DNA of 36,686 nucleotides from Prevotella sp. UBA1104 (GTDB lineage Bacteria > Bacteroidota > Bacteroidia > Bacteroidales > Bacteroidaceae): positions 1,094 to 37,779 of the forward strand of contig DCBP01000118.1 of NCBI GenBank assembly GCA_002314055.1. Direction: 5' to 3'. Both the position numbers and the translations under genes were made by a program. This document shows, piece after piece, positions 24,201-31,984 of the stretch. The notes under the pieces are model-generated. The model was not told where the DNA came from and ran no database searches. It was given only the letters and a program-made list of their open reading frames with translations. Position 1 is the stretch's first letter. Each line of letters opens with the position of its first letter.

Positions 24201-26204
24201 GGTGGATTTCTTGTACTCTATAATGCCATGAGCATCCGACGCCTTAAGGAAAATCGCCTTCAATACAAGCAGGCTGATTATCAGATGCTCAACGAATTCT
24301 ATAAGCAGAAAATCCAACAAATCCACATCGTTGGCGAATATGCCAACCTTATGGTAAAAGACTATAATGCAGCATTGCAATATGTGAAAGATTATTTTCA
24401 AATGAACTACAGACAGTTCGTCAATAAATACTTCAAAGGGGAACGTGCCACCGAGATAGAGCAAAACATAACTAAAGGCAAATACAAAAAACTGTTCGGA
24501 GATTTATCACAGCAACAGAAAAACATTATCGACGACAAGGTTTCTCACTGCATCGTGGTGGCTGCAGGCCCCGGCAGTGGCAAGACTCGTGTACTTGTAC
24601 ACAAGTTAGCATCATTATTGTTGCTTGAGGACGTAAAACATGAACAGCTTCTTATGCTTACTTTCTCGCGTGCTGCCGCAACTGAATTCAAACAAAGACT
24701 AATGCAGCTTATTGGAAATGCAGCTCACTTCGTGGAAATAAAAACGTTCCACTCATATTGCTTTGACTTGCTCGGCAGAATTGGTAATCTTGACGAAGCT
24801 GACGAGGTCGTGAAGAAAGCTGCCATGATGATAAGACAGGGTGAAGTGGAACAGAACAGAATTGGCAAGACGGTGCTCGTGATTGATGAGGCTCAGGATA
24901 TGGATAAAGACGATTACGACCTGGTATGCGCTCTTATGGAGGTTAATTGGGATATGCGCGTCATTGCCGTTGGCGACGACGACCAGAATATTTTTGAGTT
25001 TCGCGGCTCCAACTCCCAATTTATGTATCAGCTAAGTAAAATACAAGGAAGCCGACTCGTGGAGATGACCGAAAACTTCCGCAGCGCTAAACATGTCGTA
25101 GACGCTGCAAATGATTTTGCAAAGTGTATTTCTCAAAGAATAAAAACAACACATATTGTTTCAATGAGCAATGAAGACGGATGCGTGAAAGTAGTGGAAC
25201 ATCTTTCATTTGACATCAATCATAAACCTATTTTCATGTACCTTCCTGTTGCTGAAGAGATTATAAACAGACAACACAACGGCAGTTGCTGTTTACTTAC
25301 GCAAACAAACGAGGAAGCGTTAATCATGCTCGCCCTACTGAACAAATATGGAGTAAAAGCCAAACTCATACAATCTATGGACGGACTACGCTTTTGGAAT
25401 ATGGCAGAAGCAAGATATTTCACAAAGTGTATCACCACTAATGTTTCAACCACCCAATCCCCAATCATTACAGATGACATTTGGGAGAAGGCTAAGGACA
25501 AAACATTTTCAAAATATCTCAAAAGCAGCAGCCTCGCTTATCTGAAGCGATGTATTAGGATTTTCGAATTGACCAACCGTACTAAATATTACAGCGACTT
25601 TAGGGAATTCATGTTTGAATCAAACGTGGAAGATTTCTGCGACATTGCTGATGCCGATGTTGTTGTAAGTACTATCCATAAAGCCAAAGGCAAGGAATTC
25701 GACAATGTTTTCATGCTGATAAAAGACCCTGAACATCCCACCGACGAGATACTGCGACGATATTATGTAGGTATGACACGCGCAAAAAAGAATCTTACCA
25801 TTCATACAAATAGCTATTTGTTCAATAAGATGCGTAGTGATCAACATTTTCTTGACAAAAAAACATATAGTATGCCTGACGAAATTTTGTTGCAGCTTTC
25901 ACACAAAGATGTGAACCTCGGCTTCTTCTGTAAATTCAAACAAGAAATTCTATCGCTCAGAAGTGGTTCAACTTTATTATACCACGACAGCCGCTTCTGT
26001 AATCCTGCCACAGGCAACGATGTTGCCATGCTATCGATAAAAATGCAAGACAAACTTCATAACTGGGAAGCAAAAGGATATAAAGCGACTTATGCCTCTA
26101 TACGCTTCATTGTGGCTTGGAAGCCCAAGGGTGCTCCCAAAGAGGAAAAAGAGACTGCAGTATTGCTTATTGATTTGCGAATGAAACGCGACTCAACAGA
26201 GTAA
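21225..26204 (+). CDS. Fusion of DEDD exonuclease, RecQ helicase and UvrD-type helicase
   Basis: 1,659 residues from ATG 21225 (1,657 from ATG 21231; numbering here uses 21231). The N-terminal ~150 residues form a DEDD exonuclease-like domain: FIDTE (D40, E42), GHNIVHHD (D92), HKLLKD and a final D142 in NPVNDCEKA. A CKKGCEYC cysteine cluster follows, then a RecQ core with FPTGGGKS (about 316-323), DEAH (421-424), SCFTATA, ATSAFGMGVDKS and QEAGRAGR. The winged-helix/HRDC-like middle is poorly defined. From ~1100 there is a UvrD/PcrA superfamily 1 helicase: AGPGSGKT (Walker A around 1113-1119), DEAQD (1219-1223), GDDDQNIFEFRG, STIHKAKGKEFD and YVGMTRAKKNL (about 1511-1521). Two opposite-class motors plus a nuclease suggest DNA end or fork processing. 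Fusions of this kind may be known in Bacteroidetes under RecQ names; the exact role is not established here. Confidence 0.88.
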   Translation: MPMSIFNFIFGNKESSDNANSNVGKEETTIKERNSSKYVFIDTEITVKSHKINDIGAIRHDGTTFHKTSKSELINFIKDSDADFVCGHNIVHHDAKYLFGSEPQPWLLVDTLYISPLLFPERPYHKLLKDDKLIAEQMNNPVNDCEKAKELFMSEIAKWNELSKKRKSIYASLLHDKKEFEGFICIVGADKFIVGRDVLITLINEDFRGLICENVDIAELVSSKPVALAYALALIDTADYHSVTPGWVLYNYPETEFVIRKLRNTRCKKGCEYCNKALDVYRNLNIFYGYDKFRTYNGEPLQEDAVKAAVDGKSLLAIFPTGGGKSLTFQLPALMSGRSVHGLTVVVSPLQSLMKDQVDNLADRGITDAVTINGLLDPISRSLAIERVMNGDASLLYIAPEMLRSKTIERILMKRHIVRFVIDEAHCFSAWGQDFRVDYLYIGKFIKEYQNQKGGSTKIPISCFTATAKQKVVQDICDYFKKWLDADLELFASSASRTNLHYSVIHVETENEKYARLRSLVIQENCPTIIYVSRTKRTRELAQKLSRDGMKALPYNGKMDADEKIQNQDAFMSDKVRIIVATSAFGMGVDKSDVGLVVHYDISDSLENYVQEAGRAGRNPSLSAKCFVLYSDNDLDKHFILLNQTKLSISEIQQVWRAVKSFTKERQYINCSALEIARQAGWDDSVSDIETRVRTALSALEQSGYIERGNNVPHVFATGITVKNMDEARQRIVESKLFTDNETDNAIRIIKSLISQKNIAKAQDSEAESRIDYLADILGLTKKEIISAVERMRQDGILADTLDISAYLQDNGGTERKALTKLESFSKLERFILEQIPDKALHISYKQLNENAVCNGIENSTEKNIRTLLYFLVVKGYTRKKTDEQRCLILSKQGDIEVIINRFEKRIEICRFIIEWLYNLAEKTEKNQNKEESDENKTVEIKNGAVQFSVVELLNEIKSNNISMFIDFNNLQLEDVEEALLYLSRIGALKLDGGFLVLYNAMSIRRLKENRLQYKQADYQMLNEFYKQKIQQIHIVGEYANLMVKDYNAALQYVKDYFQMNYRQFVNKYFKGERATEIEQNITKGKYKKLFGDLSQQQKNIIDDKVSHCIVVAAGPGSGKTRVLVHKLASLLLLEDVKHEQLLMLTFSRAAATEFKQRLMQLIGNAAHFVEIKTFHSYCFDLLGRIGNLDEADEVVKKAAMMIRQGEVEQNRIGKTVLVIDEAQDMDKDDYDLVCALMEVNWDMRVIAVGDDDQNIFEFRGSNSQFMYQLSKIQGSRLVEMTENFRSAKHVVDAANDFAKCISQRIKTTHIVSMSNEDGCVKVVEHLSFDINHKPIFMYLPVAEEIINRQHNGSCCLLTQTNEEALIMLALLNKYGVKAKLIQSMDGLRFWNMAEARYFTKCITTNVSTTQSPIITDDIWEKAKDKTFSKYLKSSSLAYLKRCIRIFELTNRTKYYSDFREFMFESNVEDFCDIADADVVVSTIHKAKGKEFDNVFMLIKDPEHPTDEILRRYYVGMTRAKKNLTIHTNSYLFNKMRSDQHFLDKKTYSMPDEILLQLSHKDVNLGFFCKFKQEILSLRSGSTLLYHDSRFCNPATGNDVAMLSIKMQDKLHNWEAKGYKATYASIRFIVAWKPKGAPKEEKETAVLLIDLRMKRDSTE

Positions 26205-26408
26205 GCTGCATCTCGGGATAAAAAATGAATGAATTCATTTTTTTATCCTCTCGATTTGAATAAAATCCTTACGCTCGGAAATAATAATAAATTATCATTT
26301 CACTCGCTTAATCGGATTTTTGCATTACCTTTAAATAAGGTAAGCTGCATCTCGGGATAAAAAATGAATGAATTCATTTTTTTATCCTCTCGATTTGCAT
26401 TACCTTTG
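26201..26408 (+). repeat. Tandem palindromic promoter-like units
   Basis: A 58-bp sequence beginning GTAAGCTGCATCTCGGGATA and ending CTCTCGATTTG occurs exactly at 26201-26258 and 26340-26397. Each copy holds a near-perfect palindrome, GGATAAAAAATGAAT-GA-ATTCATTTTTTTATCC. A diverged relative lies between them (about 26270-26333: CGCTCGGAAAT ... TTTTTGCATTACCTTTA). The third unit runs into TTTGCATTACCTTTGCC, a good -7 box (26401-26408), 25 bp before the next ATG. The first copy supplies the TAA stop of the helicase gene (26202-26204). The hairpin with its T run could end the helicase transcript. Confidence 0.85.
26401..26408 (+). promoter_or_regulatory. -7 box for the GHL10-yjbQ-arginase-MFS run
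   Basis: TACCTTTG directly after the last palindromic unit and 25 bp before the ATG at 26434. A weaker TACCTTTA lies at 26326-26333 at the end of the middle unit. Confidence 0.7.
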
Positions 26409-26433
26409 CCAAACAAAACTTTAAAAATTCGAA

Positions 26434-28104
26434 ATGAGAAAATTATTCACTATAATATTGGCTTTTATCTGCATTACTACCTCAGCACAAATCTTCACCA
26501 CCGACAGCTATAGCTCTGTTCCACCCAAACGCGAAGTTAGGGCTGTATGGATGACAACTATAGGCGGACTTGACTGGCCACGGACTTATGCTCATACACC
26601 ACGTACAATGGAAAAGCAAAAACAGGAATTTAGGGAATTACTCGACCGTTTGCAAAGAGCTAATTTCAATACCATTCTCTTGCAAACACGCATCAGAGGA
26701 ACTGTTATCTATCCATCAACATTTGAACCATGGGACGGATGCATGTCGGGTAATCCTGGCATGTCACCAGGTTATGATCCATTGGAATTTGCCATTGAAG
26801 AATGTCATAAACGTGGCATGGAATGCCACGCATGGATAGTCTGTATACCTGTTGGTAGACCTAATGGTACCGGACCAAAGAATCTGAAACGCAAACATCC
26901 TGAACTGTTGATGAAGATTGACAATGAGATGTTTATGCGACCGGAAAAGAAAGGTACGGCTGACTATATAGCTAATATCTGTCGCGAAATAGTCCACAAT
27001 TACGACATTGACGGCATACATCTCGACTATATCCGTTACCCGGAAACAATGAAACTCTCTATTTCTAAGGCTCAAGCCAGACAGAATATTTCTTGCATTG
27101 TAAAAACTGTTCACGATGCTGTAAAGACTGAAAAGCCGTGGGTAAAAATTAGTTGTTCTCCTATAGGAAAGCGTAATGACTTGAACCGCTATTGGAGCCG
27201 GGGATGGAATGCCGAAGATAAGGGATGTCAGGATGTAGAACGCTGGATGAGCGAAGGATGGATGGACCAAATCTATCCGATGATGTATTTCCGAGGCGAC
27301 AATTTCTTTCCGTTTGCCGCTGACTGGAAAGAGCGTAGTCATGGAAAAACGGTAAGTGCCGGACTGGGTATTTACTTCTTGTCACCAAAAGAGGCAAACT
27401 GGAACTTTGACGAAATTCAACGCGAAATGAACGTTTGCAGACAGATGGGTATCGGGACAGCAATGTTCCGAAACAAGTTCCTGATGGACAACATGAAAGG
27501 TCTCTACGATTATACCCTACAGGAACAGAACCTCTATCCTGCCCTCGTACCAGAAATGACTTGGTATAAACACGAAGCCCCAACTATGCCAACAAATTTG
27601 TCTGTTAAATACGATAACGATATAATTAATATTTCATGGGAAGACCATAACTCCTCACTCTATTACAATGTATATGCTAGCGACGTGGCTCCTGTAAATA
27701 TCAATGACCCGCGTAACATAATTGCAACAAGAACAAAACGTACAAGTCTCGACGTGCCACAATCCGAAAGGACAAAATATTTTGCCGTTACCGCTATTGA
27801 CCGCTATGGGAAAGAAAGCAGTCCTGCACAAAGCAACAATAATGCAAACGAGGAAAATGCCATCAGACAAGGTTTGATACGCAACAATGGAAACACCGTT
27901 GCACTTCCGTCAATACCTTCCACTCTTGATATAGAATACATACTTATTGAAAGTGTTGCCAATAACATAATTACATCAAAAAAATACGAAAAAAACTTGA
28001 ATATCAACAACATTCCGGATGGCATGTACATTATCCGGTCTCTATCTAAAAAAGGTAAGAGCCACCGTCTGGGATGGATGTTCATTAAAAGAAGAGAAAT
28101 ATGA
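26434..28104 (+). CDS. GHL10-type family 10 glycosylhydrolase-like protein
   Basis: 556 residues. Signal peptide about 1-19 (MRKLFTIILAFICITTSAQ). The main domain (about 30-370) matches the glycosyl-hydrolase-like 10 (DUF187) family: KREVRAVWMTTIGGLDWPRT, FNTILLQTRIRG, YDPLEFAIEECHKRGMECHA, DIDGIHLDYIRYP and MDQIYPMMYF. A fibronectin type III-like domain follows (about 388-470, PTMPTNLSVKYDNDIINISW), and then a short C-terminal beta domain (PDGMYIIRSLSKKGKSHRLG) that resembles a sorting-type fold. It should be exported and act on an extracellular glycan or peptidoglycan fragment; substrate is unknown. Its TGA overlaps the yjbQ ATG by 4 bp. Confidence 0.88.
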   Translation: MRKLFTIILAFICITTSAQIFTTDSYSSVPPKREVRAVWMTTIGGLDWPRTYAHTPRTMEKQKQEFRELLDRLQRANFNTILLQTRIRGTVIYPSTFEPWDGCMSGNPGMSPGYDPLEFAIEECHKRGMECHAWIVCIPVGRPNGTGPKNLKRKHPELLMKIDNEMFMRPEKKGTADYIANICREIVHNYDIDGIHLDYIRYPETMKLSISKAQARQNISCIVKTVHDAVKTEKPWVKISCSPIGKRNDLNRYWSRGWNAEDKGCQDVERWMSEGWMDQIYPMMYFRGDNFFPFAADWKERSHGKTVSAGLGIYFLSPKEANWNFDEIQREMNVCRQMGIGTAMFRNKFLMDNMKGLYDYTLQEQNLYPALVPEMTWYKHEAPTMPTNLSVKYDNDIINISWEDHNSSLYYNVYASDVAPVNINDPRNIIATRTKRTSLDVPQSERTKYFAVTAIDRYGKESSPAQSNNNANEENAIRQGLIRNNGNTVALPSIPSTLDIEYILIESVANNIITSKKYEKNLNINNIPDGMYIIRSLSKKGKSHRLGWMFIKRREI

Positions 28105-28514
28105 TACACCAAACAGAATTCCGCCTCTCCGCAAAACGCAGAGGTTTCCATTTGATAACAAATGAGATTCTTGACCACTTACCCAAGCCTCTACCAGAAA
28201 CGGGGTTGCTGAACCTCTTTGTAAAACATACTTCATGTGCACTATCCATCAATGAAAATGCTGATCCTGATGTGAGAAGCGACATGGAAAAAATTATGAA
28301 CCATATAGTAAAAGAAAATGAACCATATTACGATCATGTAATGGAGGGTGCCGACGATATGCCAGCACATGCAAAATGTTCGCTATTTGGAGTAAGCCTC
28401 AACATCCCAATAACTAACGGCAAATTGAACTTAGGCACATGGCAAGGTATCTACTTGTGTGAATTCCGCAACTATGGCGGAGAACGTAGAATTGTTGCTA
28501 CAGTCTACGAATAA
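28101..28514 (+). CDS. yjbQ: YjbQ/UPF0047 family protein
   Basis: 137 residues, full family length. Signatures: VKHTSCALSINENADPDVRSD (conserved His, Ser, Asn), ENEPYYDHVMEGADDMPAHA with its conserved His, and LGTWQGIYLCEFR near the C-terminus. The family has a trimeric fold. Some members have thiamin-phosphate synthase side activity, but the physiological role is unclear. The start overlaps the upstream stop (ATGA), so translation is probably coupled to the GHL10 gene, and the arginase-like gene follows 19 bp later. Confidence 0.9.
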   Translation: MIHQTEFRLSAKRRGFHLITNEILDHLPKPLPETGLLNLFVKHTSCALSINENADPDVRSDMEKIMNHIVKENEPYYDHVMEGADDMPAHAKCSLFGVSLNIPITNGKLNLGTWQGIYLCEFRNYGGERRIVATVYE

Positions 28515-28533
28515 TAACTTTAAATGGAATGTT

Positions 28534-29310
28534 ATGCAGAAGAAAATTACTATTCTGAATTTTTCCAATATCTACAAGGAAGAGAACTTCTACAAGAATG
28601 CTGCCGTCACATGGATTGACTGTAGCGACATTTGCGGAGCCGACTGTTTCTGCGACAGCGAGGCTGCACAAAAAATTTGCCAGCGAATAAAAGATTTGAG
28701 TCCTCATGGTCTGCATTTTATAGACTCGGGGAACTATCACTATATATCGAAGTTCTTCACAGACAAGATACATGAGGCATTTTCTCTTGTGGTTTTTGAC
28801 CACCACCCCGATATGCAACCGCCACTTTTTGAACAGATCTTAACTTGTGGCGATTGGGTAAAAAGTGTGCTCGACAATAACATTTTTATAAAAAAAATAG
28901 TACTTGTGGGCACTTCAGATAAGCTTATTGCCAACATCCCCAATAAATATTCTCATCGAATAGTATGCTTCCCTGAATCAAAACTCCACGACCGTCAAGC
29001 TTGGCAACGCTTCTATAATCTTCATTTCAGCAATCCCATCTATGTTTCCATTGACAAAGACGTGCTCTCACCCACCGACGAAGCCACAAACTGGGATCAA
29101 GGCAAGGCTACTCTACCAGAACTGAAAAGACTTGTTGTCTCACTTCTTCAACACAACAGACTTATCGGAGTTGATATCTGCGGTGAATGCAACTATTCCA
29201 TTGCAGGACTTTTGGACAAAAATATACAAGAAAATGATTACGTAAACGGTGAACTGCTGAAATTGCTAAATGCGCCATGCTATTCGCCTAAAACACAGAA
29301 CAACCAATAA
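28534..29310 (+). CDS. Arginase/ureohydrolase-fold protein
   Basis: 258 residues from ATG 28534 (MQKKITILNF). A longer frame to 28459 would run inside yjbQ and is rejected. Two metal-binding signatures of the ureohydrolase superfamily are seen: FDHHPDMQ (the DxHxD site) and SIDKDVLSPTDEATNWDQG (the DxD site). HFIDSGNYHY holds the place of the usual GGDHS. The segment VVSLLQHNRLIGVDICGECN fits the last strand-helix of the fold. Sequence is diverged, so arginase, agmatinase or formimidoylglutamase activity cannot be assigned. It is the third gene of a tight run (19 bp after yjbQ, 22 bp before the MFS gene). Confidence 0.75.
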   Translation: MQKKITILNFSNIYKEENFYKNAAVTWIDCSDICGADCFCDSEAAQKICQRIKDLSPHGLHFIDSGNYHYISKFFTDKIHEAFSLVVFDHHPDMQPPLFEQILTCGDWVKSVLDNNIFIKKIVLVGTSDKLIANIPNKYSHRIVCFPESKLHDRQAWQRFYNLHFSNPIYVSIDKDVLSPTDEATNWDQGKATLPELKRLVVSLLQHNRLIGVDICGECNYSIAGLLDKNIQENDYVNGELLKLLNAPCYSPKTQNNQ

Positions 29311-29332
29311 AATTTAATATGCTTTGAATATT

Positions 29333-30556
29333 ATGAATTTTAAGTCAATAGAAAAAAGAATAAGCGGAAAGCCACAGATGACGGAAGGCACAGTATATTC
29401 AATGCTCATTATCTGTAGCATATCACATTTTCTTAATGATATGATACAGTCGATAATCCCTTCTATCTACCCGATACTGAAGGATAAATTCGACTTCTCT
29501 TTTGCACAGATTGGCATAATAACCCTTGTTTTCCAAATGACCTCGTCTATACTGCAACCTTTCACCGGATTGGCAGCCGACAAACGGCCACAACCCTATG
29601 CCCTCTCTATTGGAATGTGTTTCACTCTCATAGGACTACTCGTACTTGCTTTCTCTGAGCATTACCTGTCTATACTAATTGCCGTAAGCGTTGTTGGTTT
29701 TGGTTCCTCAGTATTCCACCCTACGGCATCTCGTGTGGCACAACTTGCATCAGGAGGGAAAAAGAGTTTGGCACAATCTATTTTTCAAGTCGGTGGAAAC
29801 GGAGGTTCCGCAATAGGTCCTCTGCTCGCAGCAGCCATAATACTGCCATACGGACAACACTCGATATCTTGGTTTGCCTTGGCAGCCTTGCTTGCAGCCC
29901 TGATTATGGTTCGACTTGGAACATGGTATAAAGCAAGACTGTGTTTTGCTGCCAATCATCCACAAACAACAGCAGGACTGAACACAAACATTTCCCGTCG
30001 GGCAAAATACTGGGCTCTTATAATTTTAATACTGCTCGTTTTTTCTAAATATTTCTACACAGCATGTATCACAAGCTATTTCACATTCTTCTTGATTGAC
30101 AAATTCGGTGTGTCGGTAGCCGCTTCACAATTATTCCTTTTCGTTTTTCTTGCAGCCTTTGCCATAGGCACAGTAGCTGGAGGTATGCTGGGAGACAAAT
30201 TCGGAAGAAAATACGTAATCTGGTTTTCTATCGTTGGAGCTGCACCTTTTGCAATTGCCATGCCTTTTGTCAATCTCACATGGACTATAATCTGCTGTTT
30301 TCTTTCAGGACTGATAATTGCCTCTGCATTCTCGTCAATAGTGGTTTACGCTACCGACCTGATGCCAGACAAAGTTGGGCTCATTGCCGGCATATTCTTC
30401 GGACTGATGTTCGGTTTGGGTGGTCTCGGCTCTGCCTTTTTTGGATGGCTTGCCGACAAGACGAGTATCGAATTCATCTTCCAGGTTAGCGCATTTCTGC
30501 CATTACTTGGAATTATTGCCGGACTGCTGCCTAATACGCAGAAAAGGATAAATTAG
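29333..30556 (+). CDS. MFS transporter, fosmidomycin-resistance (Fsr)-like
   Basis: 407 residues from ATG 29333 (MNFKSIEKR); the longer frame starts with a TTG at 29324. Twelve hydrophobic helices are expected. The opening SISHFLNDMIQSIIPSIYPI and GFGSSVFHPTASRVAQLASG, with FQVGGNGGSAIGPLLAAAII, are typical of the Fsr group. The second half has AIGTVAGGMLGDKFGRKYVI. It is an inner-membrane efflux pump or exporter; fosmidomycin is the namesake substrate but the natural one is unknown. It is the last gene of the run that starts at 26434 and converges on the methyltransferase gene only 8 bp away. Confidence 0.85.
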   Translation: MNFKSIEKRISGKPQMTEGTVYSMLIICSISHFLNDMIQSIIPSIYPILKDKFDFSFAQIGIITLVFQMTSSILQPFTGLAADKRPQPYALSIGMCFTLIGLLVLAFSEHYLSILIAVSVVGFGSSVFHPTASRVAQLASGGKKSLAQSIFQVGGNGGSAIGPLLAAAIILPYGQHSISWFALAALLAALIMVRLGTWYKARLCFAANHPQTTAGLNTNISRRAKYWALIILILLVFSKYFYTACITSYFTFFLIDKFGVSVAASQLFLFVFLAAFAIGTVAGGMLGDKFGRKYVIWFSIVGAAPFAIAMPFVNLTWTIICCFLSGLIIASAFSSIVVYATDLMPDKVGLIAGIFFGLMFGLGGLGSAFFGWLADKTSIEFIFQVSAFLPLLGIIAGLLPNTQKRIN

Positions 30557-30564
30557 GATTATGA

Positions 30565-31347
30565 CTAATAAGCTACCGGCACTCTTACAACATCCACTAC
30601 ATGACTGCCAGCACCTATCAGGTCGGCACGCTCGGATATACACTTCTGATACTCAATAAAATGTGCAAAAGTGCTATCGCTCATATGATTTAAACGTGTA
30701 CGCATATAGTCGGCAGCACCATCGGGCGAAAAAATCATTATACGCTCCAGTCCAGCTTCTTTGTCCAGATGGTTTATGTCGTCAATGCGTACATAATCAT
30801 ACAGTTCATCGGCTTGAGCCTGTATATGGAAATTATTGTCTACAAAACCTTTTTCCATCAGTCCATCTATTCTGTCCTCATCGAAACAATATGACAGTAT
30901 GCTGTATTCGTTCATCAGATAAGCAACAAAAATAAGTCCGCCAGGCTTCGTTACGCGCTTTGCCTCATTCAACGCCTTCAGTTTTTCATCGTCCCCAATG
31001 AGATGATATAGCGGACCGAGCAAGAGTGTTACATCGGCAGAACCCGACGGCAAAAACGGCATGTTTCTTGCATCACCTTGCACTACATCAGCAGTTGGCT
31101 CTCGCTTGAGAAATACTTCAATATTGCGTCGTACCAGTTCTACAGCTTTTATCTTATATCCCTCTTTCATAAGAGCTGAAGTGTAACGTCCAGTTCCTGC
31201 TCCTATATCAAGGATAAAAGAGTCTGGTTTCAGAAAACGGTGCAAATGATACATGGTGGTTTCAAATTCCACGATTCCATGTCTGCGCAGTAAGCGCAAA
31301 TCTTCAGGATGCTTGTTGTAATGTTTCTCTATGTTTGATAATGCCAT
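30565..31347 (-). CDS. Class I SAM-dependent methyltransferase
   Basis: 260 residues. Motif I is ILDIGAGTGRYTSALMKEGY, the acidic end of strand 2 is KAVELV, VVQGDARNMPFLPSGSADVT is the post-II region, and LLLGPLYHLIGDDEKLKALN plus RVTKPGGLIFVAYLMNEYSI complete the core. The substrate is not identifiable; small-molecule or ubiquinone-type methylases share this pattern. The 3' end meets the MFS gene with an 8-bp gap, so the two transcripts must overlap or end inside each other. No TAnnTTTG box was seen upstream on the minus strand. Confidence 0.85.
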   Translation of the reverse strand: MALSNIEKHYNKHPEDLRLLRRHGIVEFETTMYHLHRFLKPDSFILDIGAGTGRYTSALMKEGYKIKAVELVRRNIEVFLKREPTADVVQGDARNMPFLPSGSADVTLLLGPLYHLIGDDEKLKALNEAKRVTKPGGLIFVAYLMNEYSILSYCFDEDRIDGLMEKGFVDNNFHIQAQADELYDYVRIDDINHLDKEAGLERIMIFSPDGAADYMRTRLNHMSDSTFAHFIEYQKCISERADLIGAGSHVVDVVRVPVAY

Positions 31348-31433
31348 ATTGCGTTAAAGCCTTATAGTTATATATTTACGTTCTATTATTAGATATAGGC
31401 TGTCCGTTACCTTAGGACAAGAGTTTTCCTTCC

Positions 31434-31480
31434 ATAAAAAAAGCGACAAGGATAAGTATATACAACTCCACCCTTGCCGC
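31434..31480 (-). terminator. Intrinsic terminator of the small secreted protein gene
   Basis: On the minus strand GCGGCAAGG (31480-31472) pairs with CCTTGTCGC (31451-31443) through one G-T pair, followed by a T run (31442-31434). It lies about 33 bp past the stop at 31513. Confidence 0.75.
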
Positions 31481-31512
31481 ATTTTATCTTTATATTCTTA
31501 AATGTAGAATTC

Positions 31513-31842
31513 TCAGCTTACAGAAACCTTCCTTACGACATTGCCCACTTTTACAATGTAACATCCCTTTCGAAGATTCAGTTCATAAACCTTGTCTGCA
31601 CCATCAACTTTAATTTTCTTTATCGGTGCACCTGAAATATCATATATCAGTATTGTCTGGTTTGTTGCATTTGTCACACGTAGACGAGTCTGCCCATTTC
31701 CGTCGGTTGTTACCCGCAAAGAAATACCTCCCTTTTGACCATCGAAATCATTCTCTATTATCTCGACAGCCGGAACGGCATGAACTGCCATAGGAGCAAC
31801 CATAAGTCCTAATGCCAATATTATATTGTAAAGTCTCTTCAT
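31513..31842 (-). CDS. Small secreted protein made almost only of a T9SS sorting-like fold
   Basis: 109 residues from ATG 31842 (MKRLYNIILALGLMVAPMAVHA). The longer frame to 31896 spans the -7 box at 31886-31893. A clear signal peptide ends about residue 22. The mature ~87 residues read as a single beta-sandwich: ISLRVTTDGNGQTRLRV, ILIYDISGAPIKKIKV, YELNLRKGCYIVKVGN and VVRKVSVS. This is the pattern of the C-terminal sorting domain seen at the ends of large T9SS cargo, but with almost no cargo in front. Own promoter and terminator make a decayed gene less likely. Function unknown. Confidence 0.75.
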   Translation of the reverse strand: MKRLYNIILALGLMVAPMAVHAVPAVEIIENDFDGQKGGISLRVTTDGNGQTRLRVTNATNQTILIYDISGAPIKKIKVDGADKVYELNLRKGCYIVKVGNVVRKVSVS

Positions 31843-31885
31843 ACCCTCTATATCGTTATAGTTTGTATATACTTTATAGTTTCTG

Positions 31886-31893
31886 CAAAAATA
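31886..31893 (-). promoter_or_regulatory. -7 box for the small secreted protein
   Basis: The minus strand reads TATTTTTG, matching TAnnTTTG, 43 bp upstream of ATG 31842. It argues for the shorter start. Confidence 0.5.
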
Positions 31894-31984
31894 CAATTTA
31901 TTTTATAAAGCTCCAAGGTTTCATGGTTTTTTTTCTTTATTTTATCTATAAATACCTACTTTAAGGTAAGAAGAGGCCCACGTT

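Noticed and set aside
28459..28533. Upstream start for the arginase-like gene within yjbQ
   Set aside because: The added residues are an out-of-frame reading of the conserved yjbQ C-terminus, and the ATG at 28534 gives a normal N-terminal strand.
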